Of a stretch of 64,000 bases of DNA, positions 9,831 through 22,368 are shown one piece after another. Origin of the DNA: Sutcliffiella horikoshii (GTDB lineage: Bacteria > Bacillota > Bacilli > Bacillales > Bacillaceae_I); NCBI RefSeq assembly GCF_021991925.1, contig NZ_RXZI01000001.1:558001-622000 (forward strand), given 5' to 3'. The notes beneath the pieces were generated by a model. The model did not search any database, was not told the origin of the DNA, and worked only from the letters and a program-made list of their open reading frames with translations. Position 1 is the stretch's first letter. Each line of letters starts with the position of its first letter. Both the position numbers and the translations under genes were made by a program.

Positions 9831-10757
9831 ATGAGACACTTACGAACGATGAGTGATTTGGCAAACGAGGAGATTATGGCGCTGATTGAAGAAGCAATGG
9901 ATTTTCAACAAGGAAAACAATGGACACCAGAAAAGCAGACATTCGTTGCCAACCTTTTCTACGAGTCAAGTACAAGAACAAAATGCAGCTTTGAAGTCGC
10001 AGAAAGAAGTCTGGGTCTTCAAGTACTGCCATTTGAAGTCAGCACCTCAAGCGTCAACAAAGGTGAAAGCTTGTACGATACGTCTAAAACATTGGAGTCC
10101 CTAGGTGTAAGTGCTCTTGTCATCCGCCATCCTGAAGAAGAATATTTCAACCAACTACATACTATTCAGGCAGCGATCATCAATGGTGGAGATGGTTGTG
10201 GAAATCATCCTACCCAATCTTTATTGGACCTGATGACGATTTACCAGGAATATGAGAAATTTGCGGGATTGAACATAACCATTGTTGGTGACATCCGCCA
10301 TAGCAGGGTGGCAAGATCTAACGCGGAAGTTTTGCATCGGTTAGGTGCGGTAGTGAAGTTTGTTGCCCCTGACGAATGGAAGGATGAAACCTATCATCAA
10401 GATGCCTACATCACAATGGATGAGGCGATACAAACCAGTGATGTGGTGATGCTTTTGAGAATCCAGCATGAAAGGCATCACAGTGAAAAAGCAGGATTGG
10501 ATGATTACCACAAGAAATACGGTATGACAATCCAACGAGAAAAAGAAATGAAGCCGAACAGTATCATCATGCACCCTGCGCCGATCAACCGCGGCGTGGA
10601 AATTGCTTCAGAACTTGTGGAATGCGAGCGCTCAAGGATTTTCAAGCAGATGGAAAACGGCTTATACATGAGAATGGCTGTACTGAAAAGAGCACTAACA
10701 AACAATGAAGGAGGAAAAGAGCATGAAAACATTATTAAAGAATGGGAAATGGCTTAA
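9831..10757 (+). CDS. pyrB: Aspartate carbamoyltransferase, catalytic chain
   Basis: It condenses carbamoyl phosphate with aspartate, the committed step of pyrimidine synthesis. The start is set at 9831 ([10 protein letters not shown]) behind GGGAGGG at 9819-9825; upstream in-frame codons fall in the attenuator terminator. The 308-residue enzyme shows the carbamoyl-phosphate loop [12 protein letters not shown], the HPEEEYF region, HPTQSLLD and the closing MHPAPINRG motif. No regulatory chain (pyrI) is present, as expected in Bacillus. Its last 35 bp overlap pyrC. Confidence 0.97.
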   Translation: MRHLRTMSDLANEEIMALIEEAMDFQQGKQWTPEKQTFVANLFYESSTRTKCSFEVAERSLGLQVLPFEVSTSSVNKGESLYDTSKTLESLGVSALVIRHPEEEYFNQLHTIQAAIINGGDGCGNHPTQSLLDLMTIYQEYEKFAGLNITIVGDIRHSRVARSNAEVLHRLGAVVKFVAPDEWKDETYHQDAYITMDEAIQTSDVVMLLRIQHERHHSEKAGLDDYHKKYGMTIQREKEMKPNSIIMHPAPINRGVEIASELVECERSRIFKQMENGLYMRMAVLKRALTNNEGGKEHENIIKEWEMA

Positions 10758-12012
10758 TTCTGAAGGTGAAATGAAAAAGGTGGATATTCTGATCGAGGAT
10801 AAAACCATTAAAAGCATCGCCTCCAACATTGAAGATAACGGCAATGAAGAAGTGATCGATCTAGAAGGGAACCTTGTATCTGCAGGATTTATCGATGTAC
10901 ATGTACACTTAAGGGAACCTGGCGGGGAAAAGAAAGAAACAATTGAAACAGGAACGTTGGCTGCAGCCAAGGGTGGATTCACCACCATTTGCGCCATGCC
11001 TAATACAAGACCTACACCTGATACGAAAGAACAGCTAGAATGGCTGACTAATAGAATCGAAGAAACAGCAAGTGTTCGTGTTCTACCATATGCATGCATC
11101 ACAACAAGACAACTTGGACTGGAACTTACCAACTTTGCCGAGTTAAAAGAAGCTGGAGCATTCGCTTTTACTGATGATGGGGTTGGCGTGCAGGATGCCT
11201 CCAAAATGCTTGAAGCAATGAAACAAGCGGCGGCGCTTGATATGGCGATAGTTGCTCATTGTGAAGAAAATACATTAATCAACAAAGGTTCTGTTCATGA
11301 AGGGGAATTTTCTAAGGAACATGGGTTGAATGGCATTCCATCTGTATGTGAATCCGTTCATATCGCACGCGACATTTTGCTTGCAGAAGCTGCAGGCTGT
11401 CACTACCATGTCTGCCATATCAGTACAAAAGAATCCGTCAGAGTGGTAAGGGACGCAAAGCGAGCTGGCATTAGAGTCACAGCGGAAGTCAGCCCGCATC
11501 ATTTGCTTTTGTGTGAGGATGATATCCCGGGACTTGATCCGAATTTCAAAATGAACCCACCTTTAAGAGGTAAAGCAGACCAAGAAGCACTAATAGAGGG
11601 GCTGCTTGACGGAACCATTGATTTCATCGCAACCGACCATGCTCCCCATACAGCAGATGAAAAAGCGGAAGGCATGGAAAAGGCCCCATTCGGAATCGTA
11701 GGATTGGAAACTGCTTTTCCATTACTTTATACAAACTTTGTGGAAACAGGGGAATTCACGCTAAAACAATTACTAGAATGGCTGACTGTCAAGCCTTCAG
11801 AAGTCTTTAAACTGCAAAGTGGGCAACTAAAAGAAGGAGCACCAGCAGATCTTACCATCATCGATATGAATAGCATATCAACAATTAATCCGGAGAGCTT
11901 CCTTTCCAAAGGGAAGAATACTCCATTTACAGGTTGGGAATGCAAAGGATGGCCTGTTATGACAATAGTAGAAGGAAAACTAGTTTGGCAGAAAGGTAGT
12001 GTTCAAGTATGA
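10723..12012 (+). CDS. pyrC: Dihydroorotase
   Basis: This zinc metallohydrolase cyclises carbamoyl aspartate to dihydroorotate. The start at 10723 ([12 protein letters not shown]) has GAAGGAGG at 10707-10714; an in-frame ATG at 10705 overlaps that site. The 429-residue protein is a class I enzyme, with the metal motif [11 protein letters not shown] (about residues 58-68), further metal ligands in VAHCEE and HVCHIST, and the conserved ATDHAPH. It overlaps pyrB by 35 bp and carA by 4 bp, which suggests coupled translation. Confidence 0.97.
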   Translation: MKTLLKNGKWLNSEGEMKKVDILIEDKTIKSIASNIEDNGNEEVIDLEGNLVSAGFIDVHVHLREPGGEKKETIETGTLAAAKGGFTTICAMPNTRPTPDTKEQLEWLTNRIEETASVRVLPYACITTRQLGLELTNFAELKEAGAFAFTDDGVGVQDASKMLEAMKQAAALDMAIVAHCEENTLINKGSVHEGEFSKEHGLNGIPSVCESVHIARDILLAEAAGCHYHVCHISTKESVRVVRDAKRAGIRVTAEVSPHHLLLCEDDIPGLDPNFKMNPPLRGKADQEALIEGLLDGTIDFIATDHAPHTADEKAEGMEKAPFGIVGLETAFPLLYTNFVETGEFTLKQLLEWLTVKPSEVFKLQSGQLKEGAPADLTIIDMNSISTINPESFLSKGKNTPFTGWECKGWPVMTIVEGKLVWQKGSVQV

Positions 12013-13106
12013 ATCGACAACTAATTTTAGAAGACGGCACTTTCTTTGTAGGAAAGGCGTTTGGCAGCTTAAAGGACTCTATTGGCGAAGTGGTTTTTAA
12101 TACAGGAATGACAGGTTATCAAGAAATCTTATCGGACCCATCCTACTGCGGTCAGCTTGTGACCCTCACATACCCGCTAGTTGGAAACTACGGAGTGAAT
12201 AGGGATGACTTTGAATCCATTCACCCGGCAATCCACGGATTTATTGTAAAAGAAGTAAGTGATTACCCTTCCAACTTCCGTAATCAATGGACATTGGATG
12301 AGTTTTTCAAAGCAAAAGACATTCCGGGAATTGCAGGTATTGATACGAGAAAACTGACTAGAATCATTCGTCAGCATGGAACGCTAAAAGGTGCTTTATG
12401 CGGACTTGATGTAGATCGCGAAGAAGTGATTCAACAATTGAAAACGACGACACTTGCAACCAACCAGGTTCATCAAGTGTCCACCAAAACGGCATATCCT
12501 AGCCCGGGTCGCGGTTACCGTGTGGTACTTGTGGACTTTGGGATGAAACACGGTATTTTACGAGAATTGAACAAACGCGGATGTGACGTGGTAGTGGTTC
12601 CATACAACATCACTGCAGAAGAAATCATGCAGCTTAGCCCGGACGGAGTGATGCTATCCAATGGACCTGGAGACCCAAAAGACGTACCGGAAGCGATCAC
12701 CATGATTCAAGGATTACTCGGAAAAGTGCCAGTGTTCGGGATTTGCCTTGGACATCAGCTTTTTGCCCTTGCATGTGGAGCGGACACCGAAAAAATGAAA
12801 TTTGGCCATAGAGGCTCCAATCACCCAGTAAAAGATTTGAAAACTGGAAAGGTTGCATTAACCTCCCAAAACCATGGCTACACCGTAACGGAAGAGTCAT
12901 TGGGAAATACAAGACTAGAAGTAACGCATATCGCCCTGAACGACGGTACGGTCGAAGGTGTCAAACATAAAGATTATCCGGTATTCACGGTCCAATATCA
13001 CCCAGAAGCAAGTCCGGGACCAGAAGATGCGAACTACTTATTTGATCAATTCATGGAACTTATCAAGGAATCGAAAAAGGAGGAACTTGTATGCCAAAAC
13101 GTCTAG
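12009..13106 (+). CDS. carA: Carbamoyl-phosphate synthase, small (glutaminase) subunit, pyrimidine-specific
   Basis: It hydrolyses glutamine and channels ammonia to the large subunit; it is called pyrAA in Bacillus. The 365-residue protein has an N-terminal CPSase small domain ([29 protein letters not shown]) and a C-terminal class I glutamine amidotransferase domain. The nucleophile Cys lies in FGICLGHQ and the His/Glu pair in YHPEA. The ATG overlaps the pyrC TGA. Location in the pyr operon indicates the pyrimidine-repressible rather than the arginine isozyme. Confidence 0.97.
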   Translation: MNRQLILEDGTFFVGKAFGSLKDSIGEVVFNTGMTGYQEILSDPSYCGQLVTLTYPLVGNYGVNRDDFESIHPAIHGFIVKEVSDYPSNFRNQWTLDEFFKAKDIPGIAGIDTRKLTRIIRQHGTLKGALCGLDVDREEVIQQLKTTTLATNQVHQVSTKTAYPSPGRGYRVVLVDFGMKHGILRELNKRGCDVVVVPYNITAEEIMQLSPDGVMLSNGPGDPKDVPEAITMIQGLLGKVPVFGICLGHQLFALACGADTEKMKFGHRGSNHPVKDLKTGKVALTSQNHGYTVTEESLGNTRLEVTHIALNDGTVEGVKHKDYPVFTVQYHPEASPGPEDANYLFDQFMELIKESKKEELVCQNV

Positions 13107-16100
13107 ACATCCAATCCATCTTAGTAATCGGGTCCGGTCCAATCGTGATCGGCCAAGCAGCAGAGTTTGATTATGCAGGTACACAAGCGTGTATCGCCCT
13201 TCGCGAAGAAGGATACCGCGTCATCCTAGTAAACTCCAATCCTGCAACCATCATGACAGATCAAGAGATGGCGGACAAAGTATACATGGAGCCGTTGACG
13301 GTCGAATTTGTAAGTAGAATCATTCGCAAGGAACGACCAGACGCCATCCTTCCTACTCTTGGTGGGCAAACTGGATTGAACCTTGCTGTGGAACTAGCAG
13401 AAGCAGGCGTTCTAGAAGAATGCAACGTGCAAATCCTTGGTACGAAGTTATCTGCCATCCAAAAAGCAGAGGACCGCGACCTGTTCCGTACCTTGATGAA
13501 TGAGCTTGGAGAGCCTGTCCCACAAAGTGAAATCATCACAAATCTGGAAGAAGCTTATGAGTTTGTTAATGAAGTAGGCTACCCGGTCATTGTAAGACCT
13601 GCCTATACGCTTGGTGGGACAGGCGGAGGAATTTGTTCCAACGAAGAAGAATTGATTGAGATCGTGACTAGCGGACTGAAAAATAGTCCGGTAACGCAAT
13701 GCCTACTTGAGAAGAGCATCGCTGGATTCAAGGAAATCGAATATGAAGTAATGCGTGACAGCAATGATAACGCAATTGTAGTTTGTAATATGGAAAACAT
13801 TGATCCGGTTGGCGTACATACGGGAGACTCCATCGTAGTGGCGCCAAGTCAGACGCTAAGTGACAGGGAATACCAGTTGTTGCGTAATGTATCCCTGAAA
13901 ATCATCCGTGCCCTGGAAATCGAGGGCGGATGTAATGTACAGCTTGCGCTAGATCCACACAGTTTCAATTACTTCATCATTGAAGTAAACCCAAGGGTAA
14001 GCCGTTCATCTGCACTCGCTTCCAAGGCAACAGGTTATCCAATTGCCAAGCTTGCAGCGAAAATCGCGGTAGGCCTGACGCTGGATGAAATGATGAACCC
14101 TGTTACAGGTAAAACGTATGCATGCTTTGAGCCGGCACTTGATTATATCGTAACCAAAATCCCTAGGTTCCCATTTGATAAGTTCGAGTCCGCCAACCGC
14201 CGACTTGGCACTCAAATGAAAGCGACCGGGGAAGTAATGGCAATCGGAAGAACGTTCGAGGAATCCCTACTTAAAGCGGTTCGTTCCTTAGAGTCAAACA
14301 TTTCCTACCTCGAACTTGAAGGAAGCGAAGAGTTTTCAGATGAACTAGTAGAAAAACGCATCAGGAAAGCTGGAGATGAGAGGTTGTTCTATATCGCTGA
14401 AGCGATGAGAAGAGGCGTCACCATCCACACTATCCATGACTGGTGCGAAATCGATCTGTTTTTCCTGCAGAAGTTGCATAAAATCTTGGCGATGGAAGAG
14501 TTCATCACAAGTAACAATGGCTGCCTCTCCACACTGGTAGAAGCGAAAGAAATGGGCTTCAGCGACGAAACGATCGCCAAACTATGGTCCACAACCGAAA
14601 GAGAGATATATGAACTGCGCCTTCAAGAAACAATAGCACCTGTCTATAAGATGGTGGATACTTGTGCAGCTGAATTTGAATCCAGTACACCATACTATTA
14701 TGGAACGTATGAGGATGAGAACGAATCAGAAGTTACGGAAAAAGAAAGCATTGTCGTATTGGGTTCTGGTCCAATCAGGATTGGCCAAGGGGTGGAGTTC
14801 GACTATGCAACGGTTCATTCTGTATGGGCGATCAAGGAAGCTGGTTATGAAGCAATCATCATCAACAATAACCCAGAAACCGTATCAACAGACTTCAGTA
14901 TTTCTGACAAGCTTTACTTTGAGCCGTTAACGATTGAGGATGTCATGAATATCATCAATCTCGAAAAGCCAAAAGGAGTTGTGGTGCAATTTGGTGGCCA
15001 AACGGCAATCAATCTTGCAGCAGAATTAGAAGCAAGAGGAGTCAAGATTCTAGGTACTACCTTGGAAGACTTGGACCGTGCGGAAAACCGCGATAAATTC
15101 GAACAAACACTGAATACACTTGACATTCCACAACCTAAAGGGAAAACAGCCATCTCGATCCCTGAGGCAATCGAAATTGCTGAAGGAATCGGCTACCCGG
15201 TGCTTGTACGTCCATCCTATGTTTTGGGCGGTCGCGCAATGGAAATCGTCTATAAGTCTGAAGAACTTTTACACTACATGAAAAATGCAGTGAAAATTAA
15301 CCCGGAACATCCAGTACTGATTGATAAATACATGATAGGTAAAGAAATCGAAGTAGATGCAATCTCAGATGGAAAAGATGTATTCATACCAGGCATCATG
15401 GAGCATATCGAACGCGCTGGTGTTCACTCTGGTGACTCCATCGCGGTTTACCCACCGCAAACACTGAGTGCAGCAATCAAAGAGCAAATCATCGATTACA
15501 CAACAAGGTTGGCGCAAGGCTTGAACATTATTGGTCTACTAAACATTCAATTTGTCATCTACAAAGAGGAAGTTTATGTAATCGAAGTTAACCCAAGATC
15601 AAGCCGTACCGTACCATTCTTGAGCAAAATTACCCATGTGCCTATGGCGAAGGTTGCAACTAAGATCATCCTAGGTGAAACACTGACTTCACAAGGATAT
15701 GGATCTGGACTACAACCTGAGACAAAAGGAGTTTTCGTGAAAGTGCCAGTTTTCTCTTTTGCAAAACTGCGGAATGTCGATATCACGCTTGGACCAGAGA
15801 TGAAGTCTACTGGGGAAGTGATGGGGAAAGACATCACCCTTGAAAAAGCACTATATAAAGGATTGGTTGCTTCAGGAATTTCCATAAAAACATACGGCTC
15901 TGTATTGTTCACCATTGCTGACAAAGATAAAGAAGAAGCTCTTCAACTGGCGAAAAGGTTTCACCGTATCGGCTATAAACTTCTGGCAACAGCCGGAACT
16001 GCCGAGTTCTTCGGGGAGTCGGATATTCCTGTAACAGTTGTTAATAAAATTGGTGGAGAGTCTCCGAACCTGATTGATGTCATTAGAAAAGGGCAGGCAC

Positions 16101-16305
16101 AATTCGTTATCAACACCCTGACTAAAGGCAAACAACCAGCACGTGACGGATTCAGAATCCGCCGTGAATCAGTGGAAAATGGGATCCCTTGCCTGACATC
16201 ACTTGATACAGCAAAAGCGATCTTGAGAGTGCTAGAATCAATGACATTCTCCATCGAATCGATTGAAACCTTGGAAAGCAAAGAAAAAGAGGCGGTGTAC
16301 AGCTA

Positions 16306-16306
<1 letters not shown>
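13091..16306 (+). CDS. carB: Carbamoyl-phosphate synthase, large subunit, pyrimidine-specific
   Basis: This large subunit (1071 residues, pyrAB) makes carbamoyl phosphate from bicarbonate, ammonia and two ATP. It is an internal duplication: each half starts with a GSGPI(V/R)IGQ dinucleotide-like fold (residues 14-21 and near 556) and contains an ATP-grasp domain with a GGTGGG or LGGRAM loop and an EVNPR metal motif. A C-terminal MGS-like regulatory domain (about 930-1071) would bind effectors such as UMP or PRPP. The start overlaps carA by 16 bp with AAAGGAGG at 13077-13084. Confidence 0.98.
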
Positions 16307-18701
<2,395 letters not shown>

Positions 18702-18705
<4 letters not shown>

Positions 18706-19346
18706 ACGAAACTATGAACAGAACAGTGGCAGAAGACTTATTGGAAATCAAAGCGGTATTTTTCCAACCAAATGACCCTTTTACATGGTCCTCAGGAATT
18801 AAGTCACCCATTTATTGTGACAACCGTTTGACCATTTCATATCCACGTGTACGTAGAAATATTGCGGAGTCGTTGTCTAGATTGATTGCTTCAAAGTTTT
18901 CTGATGTGCAGGTGGTAGCTGGAACAGCTACAGCTGGGATACCTCATGCTGCATTGGTCAGTAATGAGCTGAACCTGCCGATGTGCTATGTTCGAAGCAA
19001 AGCGAAAGCGCATGGTAAAGGAAATCAAATTGAAGGCCGTGTAGAAGCCGGGCAGAAAGTAGTAGTAGTGGAAGACCTTATTTCTACAGGCGGCAGCGCA
19101 ATCGCGGCAGTCCAAGCACTAAGGGAAGCTGGCTGTGAAGTGCTTGGGGTGGTAGCCATTTTTACATACGGATTGGACGTAGCCCATGACAACTTGGCGA
19201 ACTATGAAATTGAAGCGCATGCACTATGTGATTATCAAACATTGATGGATGTGGCGATTGAGAAGGACTACATTCTCGAAGGTGATCGCAAGAAGCTTTC
19301 AAAGTGGGTGCAGAACCCGACAAGTGAGACTTGGATGGAGTTTTAA
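18702..19346 (+). CDS. pyrE: Orotate phosphoribosyltransferase
   Basis: It joins orotate to PRPP to form OMP. The ATG at 18702 overlaps the pyrF stop and follows GGGAGTGGAG; a second in-frame ATG at 18714 is also possible. The 214-residue protein carries the orotate-site [14 protein letters not shown] motif, the [11 protein letters not shown] loop and the PRPP signature [14 protein letters not shown] (about 123-136). It is the last gene of the pyr operon and a hairpin terminator follows 22 bp later. Confidence 0.97.
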
Positions 19347-19368
19347 GTTGAATATAGTTGGAGTGTTT

Positions 19369-19400
19369 TCCTCTGGGCCTTGTGGTCTGGGGGATTTTTT
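19369..19400 (+). terminator. Rho-independent terminator of the pyr operon
   Basis: TCCTCTGGGCC and GGTCTGGGGGA form an 11-bp stem (several G-U pairs) with a TTGT loop, followed by six T residues. Confidence 0.8.
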
Positions 19401-19438
19401 GCTGTGGTAGTAGAATATTGGACTAGAAGATTACCTCC

Positions 19439-20300
19439 TTTTAAATGTAGGTAGCTGAGGATAAAGGAAAGTGTAGAATGTGAGAGTTTAGTGGTAGAAG
19501 GACAGTTGGGAAATGTAGAAGGTCGCACGGGAAGTGGTAGAAGGTTGAGATTTAACGGTAGAAGGTGGATTGTAGGGGGAGAGAGGTTAATGCAGGAACT
19601 ATGTCGCCCTCCAGCCTAAGGCCACACGTCGATACCAGTAGCTTGAGTGTAGTCACAGAGGCGGGGAAAATTACCTGTATTTAAAATTAGGTAGCTGAAA
19701 AGAGCAGAAGTGTAGAATATGAAAGTTTAGTGGGGAGGTTGGGAAATGTACAAGATGATCCAGGAAATGTAGAAGGTGGCCGGAAAAGTGTAGAAGCTTC
19801 CGAATTTACTGTAGAACCCCCAAGCCCACCAGTGGATCCCAATGATTAAAATATCCTACTTTTAAATGTAGGTAGCTGAGGATAAAGGAAAGTGTAGAAT
19901 GTGAGAGTTTAGTGGTAGAAGGACAGTTGGGAAATGTACAAGGTAATCCGGGAAATGTAGAAGGTAGCACGGGAAGTGGTAGAAGGTTGAGATTTAACGG
20001 TAGAAGGTGGATTGTAGGGGGAGAGAGGTTAATGCAGGAACTATGTCGCCCTCCAGCCTAAGGCCACACGTCGATACCAGTAGCCTGAGTGTAGTCACAG
20101 AAGCGGGGAAAATTACCTGTATTTAAAATTAGGTAGCTGAAAAGAGCAAAAGTGTAGAATATGAAAGTTTAGTGGTAAAAGGGAGGTTGGGAAATGTACA
20201 AGATGATCCAGGAAATGTAGAAGGTCGCCGGAAAAGTGTAGAAGCTTCCGAATTTACTGTAGAACCCCCAAGCCCATCAGAGGATTCCTATGATTAAAAT
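19439..20300. repeat. Tandem duplication containing a 21-bp-phased GTAGAA array
   Basis: The region is non-coding. It is two direct copies: 19439-19859 and 19860-about 20300. Each copy contains two diverged halves that open with TAGGTAGCTGA. Inside each half the hexamer GTAGAA (or a one-base variant) recurs every 21 bp, with occasional 22. Starts are 19473, 19494, 19515, 19537, 19558; 19712, 19748, 19769, 19790, 19811; 19894, 19915, 19936, 19957, 19979, 20000; 20154, 20175, 20196, 20217, 20238, 20259. Copy 2 holds exactly one extra 21-bp unit (at 19936) and copy 1 has lost 6 bp near 19733. The function is unknown. Confidence 0.93.
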
Positions 20301-20404
20301 AAAATATCCCCAAAAAAATATAACAAAATCACCCATTAAAGCAGGAACCCCACCAATAAATGTCGAAATATGTGACCAAACTAAAAATAGAAAGGTGTGA
20401 AAAA

Positions 20405-21442
20405 TTGGATAAACAAGGATACCGTCGTTCAAAGATGCAGTGTAAACTAGATGCCTTACTTAGGAGGCTGCCACCTCAACATGAAAAATATCTACAGATT
20501 GAGAGTGATTTAGGTAAAAGGCGTTCTGGGGATTTTGGAGAAAACTCCATAGATTATTATTTGTCGCAATTAAGTGAAGTTCAAGATTGTATAATAGTAA
20601 AAGGAGCAAGACTACTCCTCAATAAGCATCACTTCCAAATGGATACTCTTCTACTGTTTCCTTCATTTTTTATCCTCCTAGAAACTAAACACTTAACTGG
20701 AACACTTCTTTTTGATCCAGATTACCAACAACTCATCCAGATTAAGAAAGAAGATATAAACCTTGAAATCTCTAGGCATGATCCGATCCTTCAAGTAAAA
20801 ATGCAATATAATCAATTCAAGCGGTGGTTAGCCAACCACAATAAAGAAGGGTACCCAGGTTTTTGTTTTGTAGGTGTTACAAACCAAAACGCTATTGTAA
20901 AGGCTCTTTCCAACCCTACCCTAGTACAAGAATTCGTGGTGAGAAGCCCTGCCCTGACTTTTAAAATCAACGACATTCTAGCCAACCAGCAGCCAAAGCG
21001 CTCCACCAGATTTTCCCCACAAGAAATATCTTTTCTAATAACCAATCACCATGCTCCAAGAAATGTAAATATCCTCAAAGATTATAATATAGGGGCATTA
21101 GAAATATTGACAGGAGTTGCTTGCCCTAATTGCAACAAACTGGCTATGGAGAAACTCCCAAGGAAATGGAGCTGCCCATTTTGCAAACACCAGTCAAAGG
21201 ATGCTCACATTTCAACCTTGATTGACTATTCTTTTTTATTTGGCACATCCATTTCAATACGAGAGGTATGCAGGGTTTTACACATAAATAATATACGCAG
21301 TGCCAGGAGAATGATAAATGAGTTATCTCTCAAACGAATAGGAACTACTTACAATTCAAGGTACTGTTTAAAAAGCCTTGTAGAACAACAAAACGCACCC
21401 AGATTAAAGGGTGCGTTTGTGAACTTCGTACTATTAGATTAA
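20405..21442 (+). CDS. NERD-domain (nuclease-related) protein with zinc ribbon
   Basis: The start is placed at TTG 20405 because AAAGGTG at 20391-20397 is well spaced and the N-terminus then aligns in length with family members whose start is followed by an ALLRRLP segment. An ATG at 20360 would add 15 residues. With 345 residues, the NERD domain spans about 37-150. It contains GDFGENSIDYYL (Glu46) and the restriction-endonuclease-like pattern MDTLLL with LLETKH (Asp80, Glu93, Lys95). A Cys4 zinc ribbon (CPNC, CPFC) lies near 240-262 and a possible helix-turn-helix follows. The family is predicted to act on DNA; no activity is proven. Its last codons overlap the convergent lipoprotein gene by 9 bp and contain that gene's terminator. 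Confidence 0.82.
   Translation: MDKQGYRRSKMQCKLDALLRRLPPQHEKYLQIESDLGKRRSGDFGENSIDYYLSQLSEVQDCIIVKGARLLLNKHHFQMDTLLLFPSFFILLETKHLTGTLLFDPDYQQLIQIKKEDINLEISRHDPILQVKMQYNQFKRWLANHNKEGYPGFCFVGVTNQNAIVKALSNPTLVQEFVVRSPALTFKINDILANQQPKRSTRFSPQEISFLITNHHAPRNVNILKDYNIGALEILTGVACPNCNKLAMEKLPRKWSCPFCKHQSKDAHISTLIDYSFLFGTSISIREVCRVLHINNIRSARRMINELSLKRIGTTYNSRYCLKSLVEQQNAPRLKGAFVNFVLLD
21392..21417 (-). terminator. Terminator of the SurA-like lipoprotein gene, inside the NERD gene
   Basis: AACGCACCC and GGGTGCGTT form a perfect 9-bp stem. On the - strand it is followed by TTTGTTGTTC. It lies within the last 17 codons of the NERD gene. Confidence 0.75.
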
Positions 21443-22192
21443 TTTCTCAATTTCGCTGTCTTTCTTAAGGTCTTCCACTAGGGTTTGAAGTTTCTTTTGG
21501 ACTTCTTCTTGCTCTAGTTGACCGCGAATTTGGTCTTCTACTTCAGCGAATTCAGGGAATTCGTTTTCTGGAGCTTCTTCTCCTTCTGGAGCTTCCGCTT
21601 GTTGTGCTTCACTTTGTTGTTTCGCTTGGTCGTAGTATTCTTTTACTTGCTCGTCCGACACTTTTGTGTCAGGGAATTCTTTTTCCATATACTTTTGAAG
21701 AGCCAACTCTTCGGCGATTTGTGCTTTCAATGTGTCCATAGTAAGCGGGCTTGCTTCTAGTGCCTCTTCGAATTTTTCTTCGCTTTCGTAACCTGCTTTA
21801 ATATCGTTGATGTAGTCTTCGATTTCTTTTTCGCTTGCTTCGTAGCCTTTCTCTGCTACTTCTTGAGAAAGAATCTTTTGATCGATCAATGTATTCAGAG
21901 TTTGATCCTTCATTGCCTCAGCGTCTCCGCCTTGACCGAATTGCATCATCATCATCTGAGTTTGTTGAAGCATGTTGTTGTATTCTTGTCCTTTGATTTC
22001 TTGACCATTGACTTTAGCGACAACTTTCTCGGGATCTACTTCTTCCACTTCAGGAGTTTGTTGTTCTTGTCCTTGTTGCGCCTCTTTGTTTTCTTTCCCT
22101 TCGTTAGCAGCATTATTTCCATTGGAACCACATGCAGCTAATAGTACAGCTGTTAACATCGCTACTAGAAAGATCGTCAATTTCTTTTTCAT
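21434..22192 (-). CDS. Lipoprotein with SurA-like chaperone domain, no PPIase domain
   Basis: The start at 22192 (MKKKLTIFLVAML) is preceded on the - strand by GGAGGTTACAAC. The 252-residue precursor has a lipoprotein signal with lipobox LLAAC, so Cys21 is the predicted lipidated residue. A low-complexity Gln/Glu/Asn linker follows (about 22-50). A SurA_N-type domain (about 54-175) has VVAKVNGQEIKGQEYNNML, LNTLIDQKIL and the helical EYYDQAKQQ segment. The parvulin-type rotamase domain of PrsA is missing; instead there is an acidic, Ala/Glu/Pro-rich stretch and a C-terminal helix. It probably is an extracytoplasmic holdase-like chaperone. It is divergent from the ECF sigma operon. Confidence 0.85.
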   Translation of the reverse strand: MKKKLTIFLVAMLTAVLLAACGSNGNNAANEGKENKEAQQGQEQQTPEVEEVDPEKVVAKVNGQEIKGQEYNNMLQQTQMMMMQFGQGGDAEAMKDQTLNTLIDQKILSQEVAEKGYEASEKEIEDYINDIKAGYESEEKFEEALEASPLTMDTLKAQIAEELALQKYMEKEFPDTKVSDEQVKEYYDQAKQQSEAQQAEAPEGEEAPENEFPEFAEVEDQIRGQLEQEEVQKKLQTLVEDLKKDSEIEKLI

Positions 22193-22312
22193 GTTGTAAC
22201 CTCCATTTGAAAAACATTTAAAACTATTTTTCCATTTAAACATGCTTTTTATGAGGAAGCAAATGATTACCCTTTTATTTGTTAAAATAAACCTAAAAAT
22301 ATGAAAATTTGG

Positions 22313-22340
22313 TGTAACTTTAAATTTTCTTATTCGTCTT
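22313..22340 (+). promoter_or_regulatory. Putative ECF-sigma-dependent promoter
   Basis: TGTAAC at 22313-22318 and CGTCTT at 22335-22340 are separated by 16 bp. This fits the AAC-type -35 and CGTC-type -10 of many autoregulated Bacillus ECF sigma promoters. It lies 28 bp before the sigma gene start, suggesting positive autoregulation. Confidence 0.7.
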
Positions 22341-22368
22341 TAAAACACATGAAAAAGGAGGGGACGGG

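Noticed and set aside
19439-20300. Coding sequence for heptapeptide repeats (21 bp equals seven codons)
   Set aside because: Stops interrupt the frames, the 22-bp steps and a 6-bp deletion break the phase, and no start with ribosome-binding site is seen.
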